A stretch of DNA of 64,000 nt from Haematobia irritans (Eukaryota > Arthropoda > Insecta > Diptera > Muscidae): the NCBI RefSeq assembly GCF_050003625.1, contig NC_134401.1, positions 97,132,852-97,196,851 on the forward strand, written 5' to 3'. This document shows, one piece after another, positions 1 through 11,423 of this stretch. Below the pieces are notes generated by a model. That model saw only the letters and a program-made list of their open reading frames with translations, made no database searches and was not told the origin of the DNA. The translations under genes were made by a program, and so were the position numbers. Numbering within the stretch: position 1 is the first letter of the stretch; every line of letters starts with the position of its first letter.

Positions 1-605
1 TTTTGAAAAATTTTCTATAGAAATAAAATTTTGACAAAATTGTCTATAGAAATCAAATTTTGTCAAGATTTTCTATAGAAATTTATTTTGACAAAACTAG
101 CTATTGAAATAAAATTTTCGATGGGAATAAAATTTTGACAAAATTTTCTATAGAAATTTATTTTGACAAAATTTTCTATAGAAATTAAATTTTGACAAAA
201 TTTTCTATAGAAATAAAATGTTAATAAAATTTTGTATAAAAATAAAATTTTGACTAAATTTTCTATAGAAATAAAATTTTGAGAAAATTTTCTATGGAAA
301 TAAAATTTTGACAAAATTTTCTATAGAAATAAAATTTTGAGAAAATTTTCGATAGAAATAAAATTTTGAGAAAATTTTCTATAGAAATAAAATTTTGAGA
401 AAATTTTCTATAGAAATAACATTTTGACAAAATTTTCTCTAGAAATAAAATTTTGACAAAATTTTCTCTAGAAATAAAATTTTGATAAAATTTTCTATAG
501 AAATAAATTGTTAATAAAATTTTTTATAGAAATAAAATTTTGACTAAATTTTCTACAGAAATAAAATGTTGACAAAATTTTCAATAGAAATACATATTTG
601 AAAAA
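1..605. repeat. 29-bp tandem array
   Basis: About 20 imperfect copies of a 29-bp unit, TTTTCTATAGAAATAAAA followed by TTTTGACAAAA. Each unit holds the 12-bp palindrome TTTCTATAGAAA. Because 29 is not a multiple of three, all frames read the same pseudo-peptide (FYFYRKFCQNFISIENF), which is not protein coding. The array begins before the window. Confidence 0.95.
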
Positions 606-639
606 GTTATCTATACAAAATGTTGGGTTTAATGCCTGA

Positions 640-860
640 ATTTATTCTGATAATTGGTTGATAGTTTTGCTGCAAGTAGAAGATGCTGATGAGGAATGTG
701 GTAATTCCGAAACGTGCGTCCATCCAACCATCTTGCAGTCTATAGGGCTTTGCCCAAATAAATTTGACAAACATTATTTTCCTCTGTTGGTTAAGCTACA
801 CTTGTAGTTTGGTCAATATATGGTCTTAAGCTGCAATAAAAACAACAACAACGCTTAGAG
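640..860 (+). repeat. Repeat half related to the foldback at 24282-24500
   Basis: Contains CCAACCATCTTGCAGTCTAT, then GGGCTTTGCCCAAATAAATT and CCTCTGTTGGTTAAGC, and ends in an ACAACAACAAC tail. The right half matches the right arm of the foldback near 24.4 kb; the left half (640-720) does not. The CAA-rich tail suggests the 3' end of a retroposon, but no coding remains are clear. Confidence 0.5.
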
Positions 861-894
861 ATTAAAACCAACAATAACAAAACAAAACGAATGG

Positions 895-1556
895 GAAATA
901 AATTTTTGACAAAATTCTTTATAGAAATAAATATTATATAGAAATAAAAATATAGAAATAAAATTTTCTGTAGAAAAAAATTTTGACAAAATTTTCTATA
1001 GAAATAAAATTTTGACAAAATTTTCTATGGAAATAAAATGTTGCCAAAATTTTCTATAAAAAAAAATTTTTGACAAAATTTTCAATAAAAAAAATGTTGA
1101 CAAAATTTTCTATAGAAATAACATTTTGACAAAATTTTTTATAGAAATAAAATTTTGAAAAAAATTATCAATAGATAAAAAATTTTGAAAAAATTTTCTA
1201 TAGAAAGAAAACTTTAAAATTTTTTCTATAGAAATAAAATTTTGCAAAATTTTCTATAGGAATAAAAAATTTTTCGCAATTTTCTATAGAAATAAAATGT
1301 TTCACAATTTTCTATAGAAATAAAATTTTTCAAAGTTTTCTAAATAAAATTTTTCTAGAAATAAAATGTTGTCGACATTTTCTCTAGAAATAAAATTTTG
1401 ACAACATTTTCTATAGAAATAAAATTTTGACAAACTTTTCTATAGAAATAAAATTTTGACAAAATTTTCAATAGAAATAAAATTTTGACAAAATTTTCTA
1501 TCGAAATAAAATTTTGACAAAATTTTCGATAGAAATAATATTTTGACAAAATTCGA
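895..1556. repeat. 29-bp tandem array
   Basis: Second block of the TTTTGACAAAATTTTCTATA unit, more diverged at 1040-1360 where GAC is lost in several units. Confidence 0.93.
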
Positions 1557-2204
1557 AATATTTCAAATAAATTGTTATGGTGGTGGGCATTAAAATGGAT
1601 CGATTCAGCCCTTCTGCAAGTCTAACATTCTAAGAAACATAAAATGATCTCCGTAATTGGAAGTTGGTTTTAATTTACAGTCATACCGTACATTGATCGA
1701 ATGAACAACGCAATGGAAACTAATTTGCGTAAAAACTTGTATAGTTACAAAAAAGTGTTTTTAAAAATCTAGTTTAGCCGGAGTCGGAGTCGAGCAAAGT
1801 CTTCAGACTCCGACTCCACAGCCCTGGTTTCGTTACCACCAGAAGGCCTTCAAATTTCTATGGAGCTACACAATCGTACACAAGTTTACTAACCGTATGT
1901 AAAGAGTAAAGAATGTGAAGAGTTTTTATTTTCTTTAAACAATAAAATATAATAAATTATGCCTATTTCTGCTTTAGGTTTACTAAATTAATTTCAAAAA
2001 CGAGGTATTTGTTAATTTTTAAGTAAATTTTTTTGATGTAAACAAGAAACATGTTTATTTATGTTTTGTGTAAGACTGTGTATATCAATGGATACATAGT
2101 TTGTATAGTTAGACCTTTAAAGTTTGTATAGTTTGTTTGTAAGTTTGTATAGTTAGACCTTTAAATTAGTGGAAGTTAAATAACAAAAAATATACAGAAA
2201 ATGT
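1557..2204. other. AT-rich non-coding stretch with a short hairpin and a 44-bp repeat
   Basis: No gene is visible. A perfect hairpin lies at 1780-1817 (arms GGAGTCGGAGTC / GACTCCGACTCC, 14-nt loop). A direct repeat of AGTTTGTATAGTTAGACC occurs at 2098 and 2142 (44-bp period). The rest shows no recognisable structure. Confidence 0.6.
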
Positions 2205-2316
2205 TCAAATCACTTTTTTGGTATTTCTGACGGACGGCAACGAACCGAAGGAAGTATACGCTGGTAACCCATATAAAGGAGCATCCTCCAGCGAAAAGCC
2301 CATGGGCGTAGGACGT
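2205..2316 (-). other. Candidate 3'-terminal coding exon
   Basis: On the minus strand a pyrimidine-rich acceptor (GTCTCTTTTCACAG) at 2330-2317 is followed by an open segment of 36 codons, starting RPTPMGFSLEDAPLYG and ending at TGA at 2207-2205. The segment is much richer in GC than its surroundings and matches none of the repeats here. It could be the end of the gene whose exon 5 is at 11424, but the phase of exon 5 would select another frame unless a further exon lies between. Treat as a lead only. Confidence 0.25.
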
Positions 2317-3048
2317 CTGTGAAAAGAGACACAAACCATCAGGGATTTTTGTCTTGGCTAAAAAGATCTTAACTTCACACTCTTTCTACGAATCCGGTAG
2401 AGAAAAATTGTTGGCTGAAATCGTATAAGAGCATATAACATAGGAGCAAAGATGTAACCTCCATCTTAATTTGGAATGAGTCAGCACATATAGAGAGAAA
2501 AATATTCAGAATTAAAATGAGAAATCTGTGATAAAAAACCAAAGCTAACTTGAACCAGAATTTGAATACCGAAGATTTTCATTCACAATTAAATTATTTG
2601 GGTTCTGGTTATAGCCGCAAATTATAAGGTATTTTGACACGTCTTAACATTGTTGCCAGCAAATAAAAAAAATTGGAACCTCTTCCTAAGTCACTACTTT
2701 TAAAGTACTTCCAAACCGCTTTTCTTGAGATGGACTTTATTTTCTCTTCACAAGAAGTTCTTTTGAAGCGAGGTATAAAAATCTTTTGTTTTATCAATAA
2801 ATTCAAATTATCTGAATTTTACGGTGTATAAAACACAGCAAGGGCAACTAAAATAATAGAAATTTCTAAAAAAAAAAATTGGAAAAGTTTACCGATCCAT
2901 TTCTCGGCTAATTTTGGGAGAAAAGTCGAATATAATAAAAAACATTTTTTTAATATTTTTCCCTAATTTGCCTAAGTCAAATCTGAAATGCTGGTCCAAA
3001 GAAAAAATGTTCATTGTTTTTTTGCCAATGAAAATAATTTCTTCGTGA

Positions 3049-3351
3049 GTGTACGTGAGTAACGAATTTTGGAAAAATACGCTCACGAAAATAATTTTGC
3101 TCACACACATAAAACATTTACAAGTTGATTTAATTTTTTTTTGGGATCTTAAATGTATGCTAGACCCATCATCACGTAAATCTTCTTTAGTATACTCTGA
3201 ACACTTTGTGGCTGATAATATATATAAGAGAGGCAAGGCAGTTAATCCCTCGGTTTTAGAAACTTATACAAACTTGAATTTTCAACGCACTATCAATTAC
3301 CCTAGTGTTCGCTACCAAAGTGATTGGCGGTGGGTTTCAAAAAATTCATAA
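3049..3351 (+). pseudogene. Possible THAP-domain relic
   Basis: A 100-codon plus-strand frame in non-repetitive DNA. From about residue 40 it reads DPSSRKSSLVYSEHFVADN and then AVNPSVLETY. This resembles the C-terminal half of a THAP zinc finger (CxxHF followed by an AVPT-like motif), with the Cys of the usual CSEHF replaced by Tyr and the AVP box altered. The N-terminal C2 pair is not visible. THAP domains occur in P-type transposases and in host regulators; this may be a decayed copy of either. The C-terminal 40 residues are unrecognised. Chance similarity is possible. Confidence 0.3.
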
Positions 3352-4029
3352 AAGTAAGAATATCTTCTACATAAGGAATATTTTTTATTTAACTAAAGAA
3401 AAATCATTATACTTAAGAAAACTAAATTATTTGTTCCCTGTATGGAAAAGAGTAGTTTTATAAAATAATGATAATTTTTCATTATTGTTAAGAAGTTCAT
3501 TTGCCATTTTATATATTATAGAAATACAATAATTAGAAAGACCATCAAAAATTTATTAAACATATTTTTATGCTGAAATAAAATTTATATAAATTATGTA
3601 ACAAATATTTTAGAAAATATCAAGTATATTAAAATTAATAACTCTCGATATATAAATAATTTATTTTATTTTGTATTAGACTTATAGTATGAGAATTTTA
3701 TTAAAATCCTGTACCATTGGCTACAGAAGCCATCCGTTAATATAAATATATTTTTTATTATTATTGGAACTATAATGTATATTAATGTAATTCATGATTT
3801 TTTTATATGTATAGCCATTGTATATATATTTTTTTAATTTTTACTTATACAGCATTTTGAAGAAAGGCAAAAAAACTATATTTTAAGTAAACAAAACTGC
3901 ATTTGAATTTGCAATAAAGAACGTAGAAAGTAGAAAAATTAACACAAAGAAAAAATAATGTTGAGAAAAAAGGTAAGATAAACGTATTTTTTTTTTTTTT
4001 TGGTATTTTGTTTTGTAAAATGTACTTAC

Positions 4030-4044
4030 ATTTCTTTTCGAAAT
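4030..4044 (-). other. Candidate 15-nt microexon
   Basis: Minus strand: AAATTTTAG, then 15 nt, then a perfect donor GTAAGTACA at 4029-4021. It would add five residues (DFEKK plus a split codon) in the phase left open by exon 5. The pyrimidine tract is weak, so this could be a chance donor. Confidence 0.2.
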
Positions 4045-4959
4045 CTAAAATTTGTTGGTTGATTTTTGAGATTTTTTGTTTGGTTTGGTTTTGATTGGTT
4101 ATTGGTATTTTTTTAAAGTTGTTTTGCAAGATATTTTATCAAGCGTTTTTTTTGGGATTTGTATTTATTTTTTTTTGTGGTTTTGAAAATCACGTTTGTT
4201 GTTGTTGTTGTGGTACGGAATATAAAATAAAAACAAAAAAGAAGTAAATAACAACAAACACGAAATTAGACACTTAAAAGAATTAAGTTTGTTTTGTATT
4301 TTGTATACATTTTTTTTTGTTGGATTATTTTATTTATTTGATTTTTTTTTTGGTTTTTGTTTTGAGATGATGTAGAAAGAGTGGCTGGATAGTGAAGTGG
4401 TACAATAAAATGTCTTCAATGTACAATGAACCAGAATAACAAACGAATTAACCAAGTAACGCAACGAAAGTAAAGCAGAAGAAATTAAGCATCTTGCAAA
4501 TTGCATGCACAGTGGGGGGTATGAATATTTGTAAGATATTAAAATGTTATCATAACACCAAACCATATTTGGAGTTTGTGTATATTGGGTGCCATCGTTA
4601 TAGGAATTTCATATGCAAAGACATTCGAAATCATCCACTGAGCAGCTACCAAATTGTAGGTCCCATGGGCGGTTACTGATGTTACAAAATACGACAATAA
4701 TCAAGGGTTGGGCGCTAATAATTAGTCGATGTGCAGGTAGACTCTACGGATGGAAATGAGAATCAACAGGTTTTTTTTATAAGTTAAAATAGTCCACTAT
4801 TTCATATTCAAAAAATTCGAAAAATCTGACTTTCGAATTTTGTCAACATTCCGACTTTTTTCCAAAATTGTAAAAGTCGATATTTTTCACATTTTAAAAA
4901 AGTTAAAAATTCGATTTTTGATTTTTTGCTTATTGATTCGTCGTTGACGTCTCAATTTT

Positions 4960-6355
4960 TATACCCTCCACCATAGAATGGGGGGTATATTAGCTTTGTC
5001 ATTACGTTTATAACACATCGAAATATTGCTCTAAGACCCCCATAAAGTATATATATTCTGGGCCGTGGTGAAATTCTGAGTCGATTTAAGCATGTCCGTC
5101 CGTCCTTCCGAATGAAACTAACTATCGACTTGAAACTTGGCATAAGTAGTTGTTATTGATGTAGGTCGGATAGTATTGCAAATGGGCCATATTTGACCAC
5201 TTTTACGTATAGGTCCCATATAAACCGACCCCCAGTTTTGGCTTGCGGAGCCTCCTTGAGGAGCCAAATTCATTCGATCCGGTTGAAATTTGGTACGTGG
5301 TGTTAGTATATGGTCTCTAACAACTGTGCACAAATTGGTCCATATCGGTTCATAATTATATATAGCCGCACTGGTCCCCAGATTTGACCTCCGGAGCCTT
5401 TTGGAGGACCAAAATTAATCCGATCCGGTTGAAATTTATTACGTGGTGTAAGCAAATGGTCTTTAACAACTATGCAAAAATTGGTTCATATCGGTTCATA
5501 ATTATATATAGACCCCCATATAAACCGGTCTTCAGATTTGACCTCCGGAGCCTCATGGATGAGCAAAATTCATCCGATTCGGTTGAAATTATGTACGTGG
5601 TATTAATATATGGCCTCTAACAACCATGCAGGAATTGGTCCATATCGGTCCATAATAGTATGTATCCCCCATATAAACCGATCCCTAGATTTGATCTCCG
5701 GAGCCTTTTGGAGAAGCAAAATTCATCCGATCCGGTTGAAATTTGATGCATGGTATTAGTATATGGTTTTTAACAACCATGCCAAAATTGGTCCATATCG
5801 GTCTTAATTATATAGGAGCAAAATTCATCCGATCCGGTTGAACTTTGGTACGTGGTGAAATTTGGTATATTGGGCTAGTACATGGCCGCTAACAACCATA
5901 CAAAAATTGGTCCATATCGGTCTACAGTTATATATAGCCGATCCTCATAAATTATCTACCAAGATTTTATTTCTATAGAAAATTTTGTTAAAATTTTTTA
6001 CTATACAAAAATTTGTCAAGATTTTATTTCTATAGAAAATTTTGTCAAAATTCTATTTCTATCGAAAATTTTTTCAAAATTCTATTTCTATAGAAAATTT
6101 TGTCAAAAGTTTATTGCTATGGAAAATTTTGTCAAAATTTTATTTGTATAGAAAATTTTGTCAAAATTTTATTTCAATAGAAAATTTGTCCAAATTTTAT
6201 TTCTGTAGAAAATTTTGTCAAAATTTTATTTCTATAGAAAATTTGTCAAAATTTTATTTCTATAGAAACTTTGTCAAACTGAATTATTTAGGTATTTAAT
6301 CGGTCTGTTTTTGTTTAATATATACCCCGTATGGACTAACTTACAATTGAGAAGC
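4960..6355 (-). repeat. A/B-family element, reversed, head truncated
   Basis: Read on the minus strand: a degraded head (6300-6355, the complement of the ACGGGGTATATATTA segment), a 29-bp array (5960-6290), then about five 153-bp monomers (5216-5950) containing GGGGATCGGTTTATATGGGG, then a tail (4960-5215) ending at the palindromic ACCCTCCACCATAG. The GTCCGTCCTT stretch stands where other copies have GACG repeats. The outer head with ACGGCCGTAAGTTCGG is missing. Confidence 0.8.
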
Positions 6356-7150
6356 CAAAAAGTAAATTCATCGGCTTTTGATAGTGATCAAAATAGAAAA
6401 TTCGACATTTAAAGTAAAAATCCAAAACTTCCAATTTGGTTTTGGGTTGAGCAGGGAAAGTGATGTTTATTAAATACATTATTAGGACGATAATCGTGAC
6501 TTCAAAAGTAGACTTTTTCATAATCGCAATAGTTGAATTTTTGAAGAGTTAAAATATCGATATTTTCGATAATCGACAAGTCGACATTTTTGTCTAGAAG
6601 GCTCAATTAGTCTATGTGAGATTCAAATACGAATAATCGACTTTTGATGTTTTCGTAAAATTACTTTTGACGACTTTTGCGTTCGCCAGAATGGAATATT
6701 AAATGTAAAATTCGAATTTGAGATGAACAGGGAATGTAAGGTGGAAACTTGACGGGACATCAAACTTCTCAGTAATTGCGAAATTATTGAAATGTCGATG
6801 TCACGTTGCTGGGTGGTTTCAAGAACGATTTAGGACCATTAAATTTTTGAAAACAAGCCAATCACCTCGGTTTGTTTTCAAGTCGCTTTGATACGAATTT
6901 GCTAAACTTTAGCACGACACTGTTGCAGCTATTCAAATAGCACATAGCGACTACATTAAGATCACGTACATGGATACATACATTGACCAGACAACTGGAA
7001 GACCACCAATCCATCCAGTGGATCAAAACGGATAAAAAGAATTTTGCAAAAACAGTTTTTGTTGAGATTTGGAACGTCGATTTTTCGATTAATGAAGAGT
7101 CGAATTTTAAGAATAAACAGCACGTTCCCAAAATAAGCAGCACGTTCCCA
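6356..7150. other. AT-rich region with repeated TCGACTTTTG-like words
   Basis: Sequence peppered with TCGACTTTTG, TCGATATTTTCGAT and similar words, also found at 4790-4960 and 10380-10560. It looks like decayed repeat DNA; no gene can be supported. Confidence 0.4.
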
Positions 7151-7154
7151 ATTC

Positions 7155-7370
7155 TACGCTGAAAAAAAAAAATTTTTTTTTGACTTAATTTTAAAGATTT
7201 TGCAACCTAAATTTAAGGTTATGCAATTTATATAAGAATTCTTTTCATTAAATTTAGGACACAAATCTTGGAAATTTGTGTCCCTCCATTAAATGCGTAT
7301 GTCTTTAAACTAAGAAAAACTTTCCTTAAAAACAAGAAAAACATTTTTGATCTTTAAATTTAAGATAGAA
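7155..7370. repeat. Left part of an AT-rich repeat split by an A/B element
   Basis: ACGCTGAAAAAAAA followed by TTTAAATTTAAGG-type words. Similar AT-rich sequence resumes at 10166-10345, immediately after the A/B element, so the element probably landed inside it. Confidence 0.4.
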
Positions 7371-7512
7371 CAAATATATACGGCCGTAAGTTCGGCCAGG
7401 TCGAATCTTATGTACCCTCCACCATGGATTGCGTAGAAACTTCTACGAAAGACTGTCTTCCACAATCGAATTACTTGGGTTGTGGTATCTTAAAACTTCT
7501 TAACATCGTTTT

Positions 7513-7588
7513 ATGTGGCATCACAATGGACTGAATAGTCTAAGTGAGCCTGATACATCGGGCTGCCACCTAACCTAAACCTAAACCT
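7513..7588 (+). mobile_element. 5'-truncated SINE fragment
   Basis: Only the 3' end of the SINE (ATCACAATGGACTGAATAGT to the CCTAAACCTAAACCTAA tail). It is flanked by a perfect 11-bp duplication AACATCGTTTT at 7502-7512 and 7589-7599, so it is a genuine truncated insertion. Confidence 0.9.
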
Positions 7589-7628
7589 AACATCGTTTTC
7601 TAAATTGTGACTTAGTCTATAAGTGGTA

Positions 7629-7980
7629 GGTTAGGTTAGGTTAGGTTATGTGGCAGCCCGATGTATCAGGCTCACTTAGACTATTCAGTCCATTGTGATA
7701 CCACAGTGGTGAACTTCTCTCTTATCACTGAGTGCTGCCCGATTCCATGTTAAACTCAATGACAAGGGACCTCCTTTTTATAGCCGAGTCCGAACGGCGT
7801 TCCACATTCTAGTGAAACCACTTAGAGAAGCTTTGAAACCCTCAGAAATGTCACCAGCATTACTGAGGTGGGATAATCCACCGCTGAAAAACTTTTTGGT
7901 GTTCGGTCGTAGCAGGAATCGAACCCACGACCTTGTGTATGCAAGGCGGGCATGCTAACCATTGCACCACGGTGGCTCCC
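7629..7980 (-). mobile_element. tRNA-derived SINE, full length
   Basis: Minus-strand copy beginning GGGAGCCACCGTGGTGCAAT and ending in a TAACCTAACC tail. RNA polymerase III-like boxes are present: TGGTGCAATGG (A) and GGTTCGATTCC (B). A perfect 14-bp target duplication GTCTATAAGTGGTA flanks it (7615-7628, 7981-7994). SINEs encode no protein and depend on a partner LINE. Confidence 0.93.
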
Positions 7981-8448
7981 GTCTATAAGTGGTAGAGAGC
8001 TAGAATTGAAATATGGGGGTCGCTTATATGGGGCTATATACAATTATGAACTTGATATGGATCAACTTTATGTGATTGGGGATCGGTTTATATGGGGCTA
8101 TATATAGTTATGGACTGATATGAACCAATTCCTTGTTGGAAAACATATACTAACATCACGTACCAAATTTCAACCGTATCGGATGAATTTTGCTCTTTCA
8201 AGAGGCTCCGAAGGTCAAATCTGGGGATCAGTTTATATGGGGGATATATATAATTATGGACCGATTTCGACCAATTTTTGAGTGGGTGTTTGAGGCCATA
8301 TATTAACACCACATACCAAATTTCAAATGAATCAGATGAATTTTGGTCTTCCAAGAGGCTCCGGTTTATATGGGGGCTATATATAATTATGAACCGATAA
8401 GGACCATTTTTTGCATAGTTGTTAGAGACCATATACTTACACCATGTA

Positions 8449-8801
8449 GGGAGCCACCGTGGTGCAATGGTTAGCATGCCCGCCTTGCATACACAAGGTC
8501 GTGGGTTCGATTCCTGCTACGACCGAACACCAAAAAAGTTTTTCGGCGGTGGATTATCCCACCTCAGTAATGCTGGTGACATTTCTGAGGGTTTCAAAGC
8601 TTCTCTAAGTGGTTTCACTGGAATGTGGAACGCCGTTCGGACTCGGCTATAAAAAGGAGGTCCCTTGTCATTGAGCTTAACATGGAATCGGGCAGCACTC
8701 AGTGATAAGAGAGAAGTTCACCACTGTGGTATCACAATGGACTGAATAGTCTAAGTGAGCCTGATACATCGGGCTGCCACATAACCTAACCTAACCTAAC
8801 C
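8449..8801 (+). mobile_element. tRNA-derived SINE, full length
   Basis: Same family, plus strand, with A and B boxes near 8460 and 8505. It is flanked by the perfect 11-bp duplication TACACCATGTA (8438-8448, 8802-8812) and inserted inside a 153-bp monomer. A TATAAAAAGG stretch at about 8648 is a family feature. Confidence 0.93.
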
Positions 8802-9898
8802 TACACCATGTACCAATTTTTAGCTGGATCGGATGAAATTTGCTTCTCTTAGAGGCTCCGCAAACCAAATCGGGGAATCGGTTTATATGGGGGCTATATA
8901 TAATTATTGACCAATGTGGACCAATTTTTGCATGGGTGTTTGAGGCCATATATTAACACCGCTTACCAAATTTCAACTGAATCAGATGAATTTTGGTCTT
9001 CCAAGGGGCTCCGGAGTTCAAATCTGGGGATCGGTTTATATGGGGCTATATATAATTATGGACTGATAAGAATCAATTCCTGCATGGTTGTTGGATACCA
9101 TATACTAACATCATGTACCAAATTTCAACTGAATCAGATGCATTTTGGTCTTCCAAGAGGCTCGGAGGTAAAATCTGGTGATCGGTTTATGTGCGGGCTA
9201 TATATAATTATGGACCGATATGGAACATTTTTTGCATGGTCATTAGAGACCATATACTTACACCATGTACCAAATTTCAGCCGGATCGGATGAAATTTGC
9301 TTCTCTTAGAGGCTCCACAAGCCAAATCGGGGGATCGGTTTATATGGGGGCTATATATAATTAAGGACCGATGTGGACTAATTTTTGCATATTTGTTAGA
9401 AACCATACACTTACACCATGTACCAAATTTTAGCTGGATCGGATGAAATTAGCTTCTCTTAGAGGCTCCGCAAGCCAAATCGGGGGATCGGTTTATAAGG
9501 GGGCTATAATAATTATGGACCGATGTGGACCAATTTTTGCATGATTGTTAGGGATCATATGCTGACACCATGTACTAAATTTCAGCCGGATGGGATGAAA
9601 TTTGCTTCTCTTAGAATGCCCGCAAGCCAAATTTGGGGGTTCGTTTATATGGGAGCTATATGTAAAAGAGGAACGATATGACCCATTTGCAATACCATCC
9701 GACCTACATGAATAACAACTACTTGTGCCAAGTTTCAAGTCGATAGCTTGTTTCGTTCGGAAGTTAGCGTGATTACAACAGACGAACGGACGGACATGCT
9801 CAGATCGACTCAGAATTTCACCACGACCCAAGATATATATACTTTATGGGGTCTTAGAGCAATATTTCGATGTGTTACAAATGGAATGACAAAGTTAA

Positions 9899-10140
9899 CC
9901 CTCTAATGCCCAAGCCCGCCTTTAGGCGGTCTTCATTTAATAAGGAAGCTTTTATTAAAACACACCTTAAGAGAACAAAAATGAGTAAAATAAAAAGAAA
10001 ACTTAGTTAAGACTGTTCGAGAGGCTTTGCAGCATATACTGAATTTTACCGTATACATTTTTCTTGTTTAGTTTTCTTGCTTTCGTGTCGTTAACATTGA
10101 AAATTTAATCATCTGGCAAAAAAATTGGGGCATTAGAGGG
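9899..10140. mobile_element. piggyBac-like MITE (242 bp)
   Basis: Inverted ends CCCTCTAATGCCC / GGGGCATTAGAGGG, flanked on both sides by TTAA (9895-9898, 10141-10144). Removing it leaves AAAGTTAATATACCCCC, the normal tail of an A/B element. TTAA target duplication and CCC ends are the mark of the piggyBac superfamily. No coding capacity. Confidence 0.9.
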
Positions 10141-10165
10141 TTAATATACCCCCATCCTATGGTGG

Positions 10166-11400
10166 AGGGTATAAAAACTTCAAATATAGGCTAAGAGGAT
10201 TTCGTATCTTTGATTTAATTTGTTCTTTTTCTTTAAGAATTAAGAAAAAAGAGTTAAAATTCGATAAATGAGATCTGTATTTTAATTTTATTGATCCTAG
10301 ATTTAAGGTAGGTAAGTCTTTATTTTAAGGAAATTTATGAATCAATATCAAAATCCTTATGAGAAGGTCAAAATCGTTCGATCCATACAAACGTGTTTTG
10401 ACGTTTCGATTTTTTGTTAGAGATCAGTTATCGATTTTTGTCACTGTTGAGTGACAGTTTGTCAAAACACAAATTGACGAATGTGAAGATTAGAAAAAAC
10501 GACTTGAATTTTTCAAAAATCGATTAGTTTTCGACTTTTGTATCCGTAGTAAAAATCGACCATGTGATTAATGGTTAGAAATTAAACAAAGACTGGCCAT
10601 TGTTGACTACTCTCAATCCAGGATAAAAGGATAAGAATTGAAAATTGGCCACTGCAGGGTAGTCTGCACAAAATTTGAGACATATTACACCTATCTATTG
10701 CAATATTTCGAAAAGGTTTCTGCATTAGTTTGCGATAGTCGGCGCAATATTAATCTAGTGATATCAATTGAAAAAGTGGACTCCCGAAAGTGCTGCGAAC
10801 GTGACTATTTTCTGTAATGAATGTCCAAACAATAATACGATGGCCATTGAATGGGGTCGCGTAGCACATTTCCAAAAATGAATTTAATGTTATGACTTTT
10901 TCTCAAAAATATTCTACAATTCACCCCACTGTGCAAGATTGTAAACGGCACTTTAGCTTGAATAAAAACATAGACGTTTGTTTCATTTTCACATTTCATT
11001 CAGTTAACAGAAGTGGATATTTAAAAAAAAAGTAAATCTGCTGGACATGACATAAAAATATAAATTTTAATTATTTTTTTTTTAATTGATTTTTTTGTAA
11101 GCAGCCAAGGGAAAATCATAAAGCATAGCTTTCTTATTGTATAGATTGGATAAAATTGACTCCATAATATAAAATGTTCCATTTTTTTGTTTCGATTTAC
11201 AAATGAAAACAAAGTCGATACATAAATATATTAAACCAAATATGTTAACAAGAAAAAAAAAATAATTAATAAAAAATATAAAAAATAAAAATATATTGAG
11301 ATAGCATGATTCTATGGCCAATACAATTGAAAGATAGTTTCACACATAAAAAAACAAACAGAAATGGTTATACGAAATAAATTTGGAATGTTGCATTTTA
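10166..11400. other. Non-coding AT-rich intronic or downstream DNA
   Basis: The first 180 bp continue the AT-rich repeat of 7155-7370. After that come TCGATTTTTG-type words (10380-10560) and unique-looking AT-rich DNA. No gene or named repeat is visible. Confidence 0.4.
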
Positions 11401-11423
11401 AGTTTTCCCGTTTTTGTACTTAC

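Larger units (their letters stand above)
2336..4900. other. AT-rich DNA without a recognised gene, apart from the entries inside it
   Basis: Mostly AT-rich unique-looking sequence. 4480-4680 is less AT-rich, and the minus strand has an acceptor-like ACATCAG at about 4680 followed by an open stretch of some 45 codons, but nothing recognisable is encoded. A TTTTTTTTGG-rich zone covers 3980-4340. 2640-2770 weakly resembles the repeat at 20990-21110. Confidence 0.4.
7371..10165 (+). repeat. Complete A/B-family element with four nested insertions
   Basis: Head at 7371-7512 (ACGGCCGTAAGTTCGGCCAG, then ACCCTCCACCATGG); a body of 153-bp monomers at 7995-9650; a tail at 9650-10165 with AACGGACGGACATG and the closing ATGGTGGAGGGTATAAAA. 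Nested in it are a short SINE fragment (7513-7588), two full SINEs (7629-7980 reversed, 8449-8801) and a TTAA-flanked MITE (9899-10140). Removing these leaves a normal element of roughly 1.75 kb. Confidence 0.85.

Noticed and set aside
1..1556. Open frames reading FYFYRKFCQNFISIENF
   Set aside because: The same peptide appears in all frames because the 29-bp unit is not a multiple of three; the ORFs are repeat artefacts.
8455..8530. Possible functional tRNA gene (A and B boxes)
   Set aside because: The same tRNA-like 5' part occurs in every SINE copy, lacks a proper acceptor stem partner and continues into the SINE body.
8781..8803. Telomere repeat (CCTAA)n
   Set aside because: Only two to five units at the end of each SINE, present at many internal sites with target duplications; it is a SINE tail.
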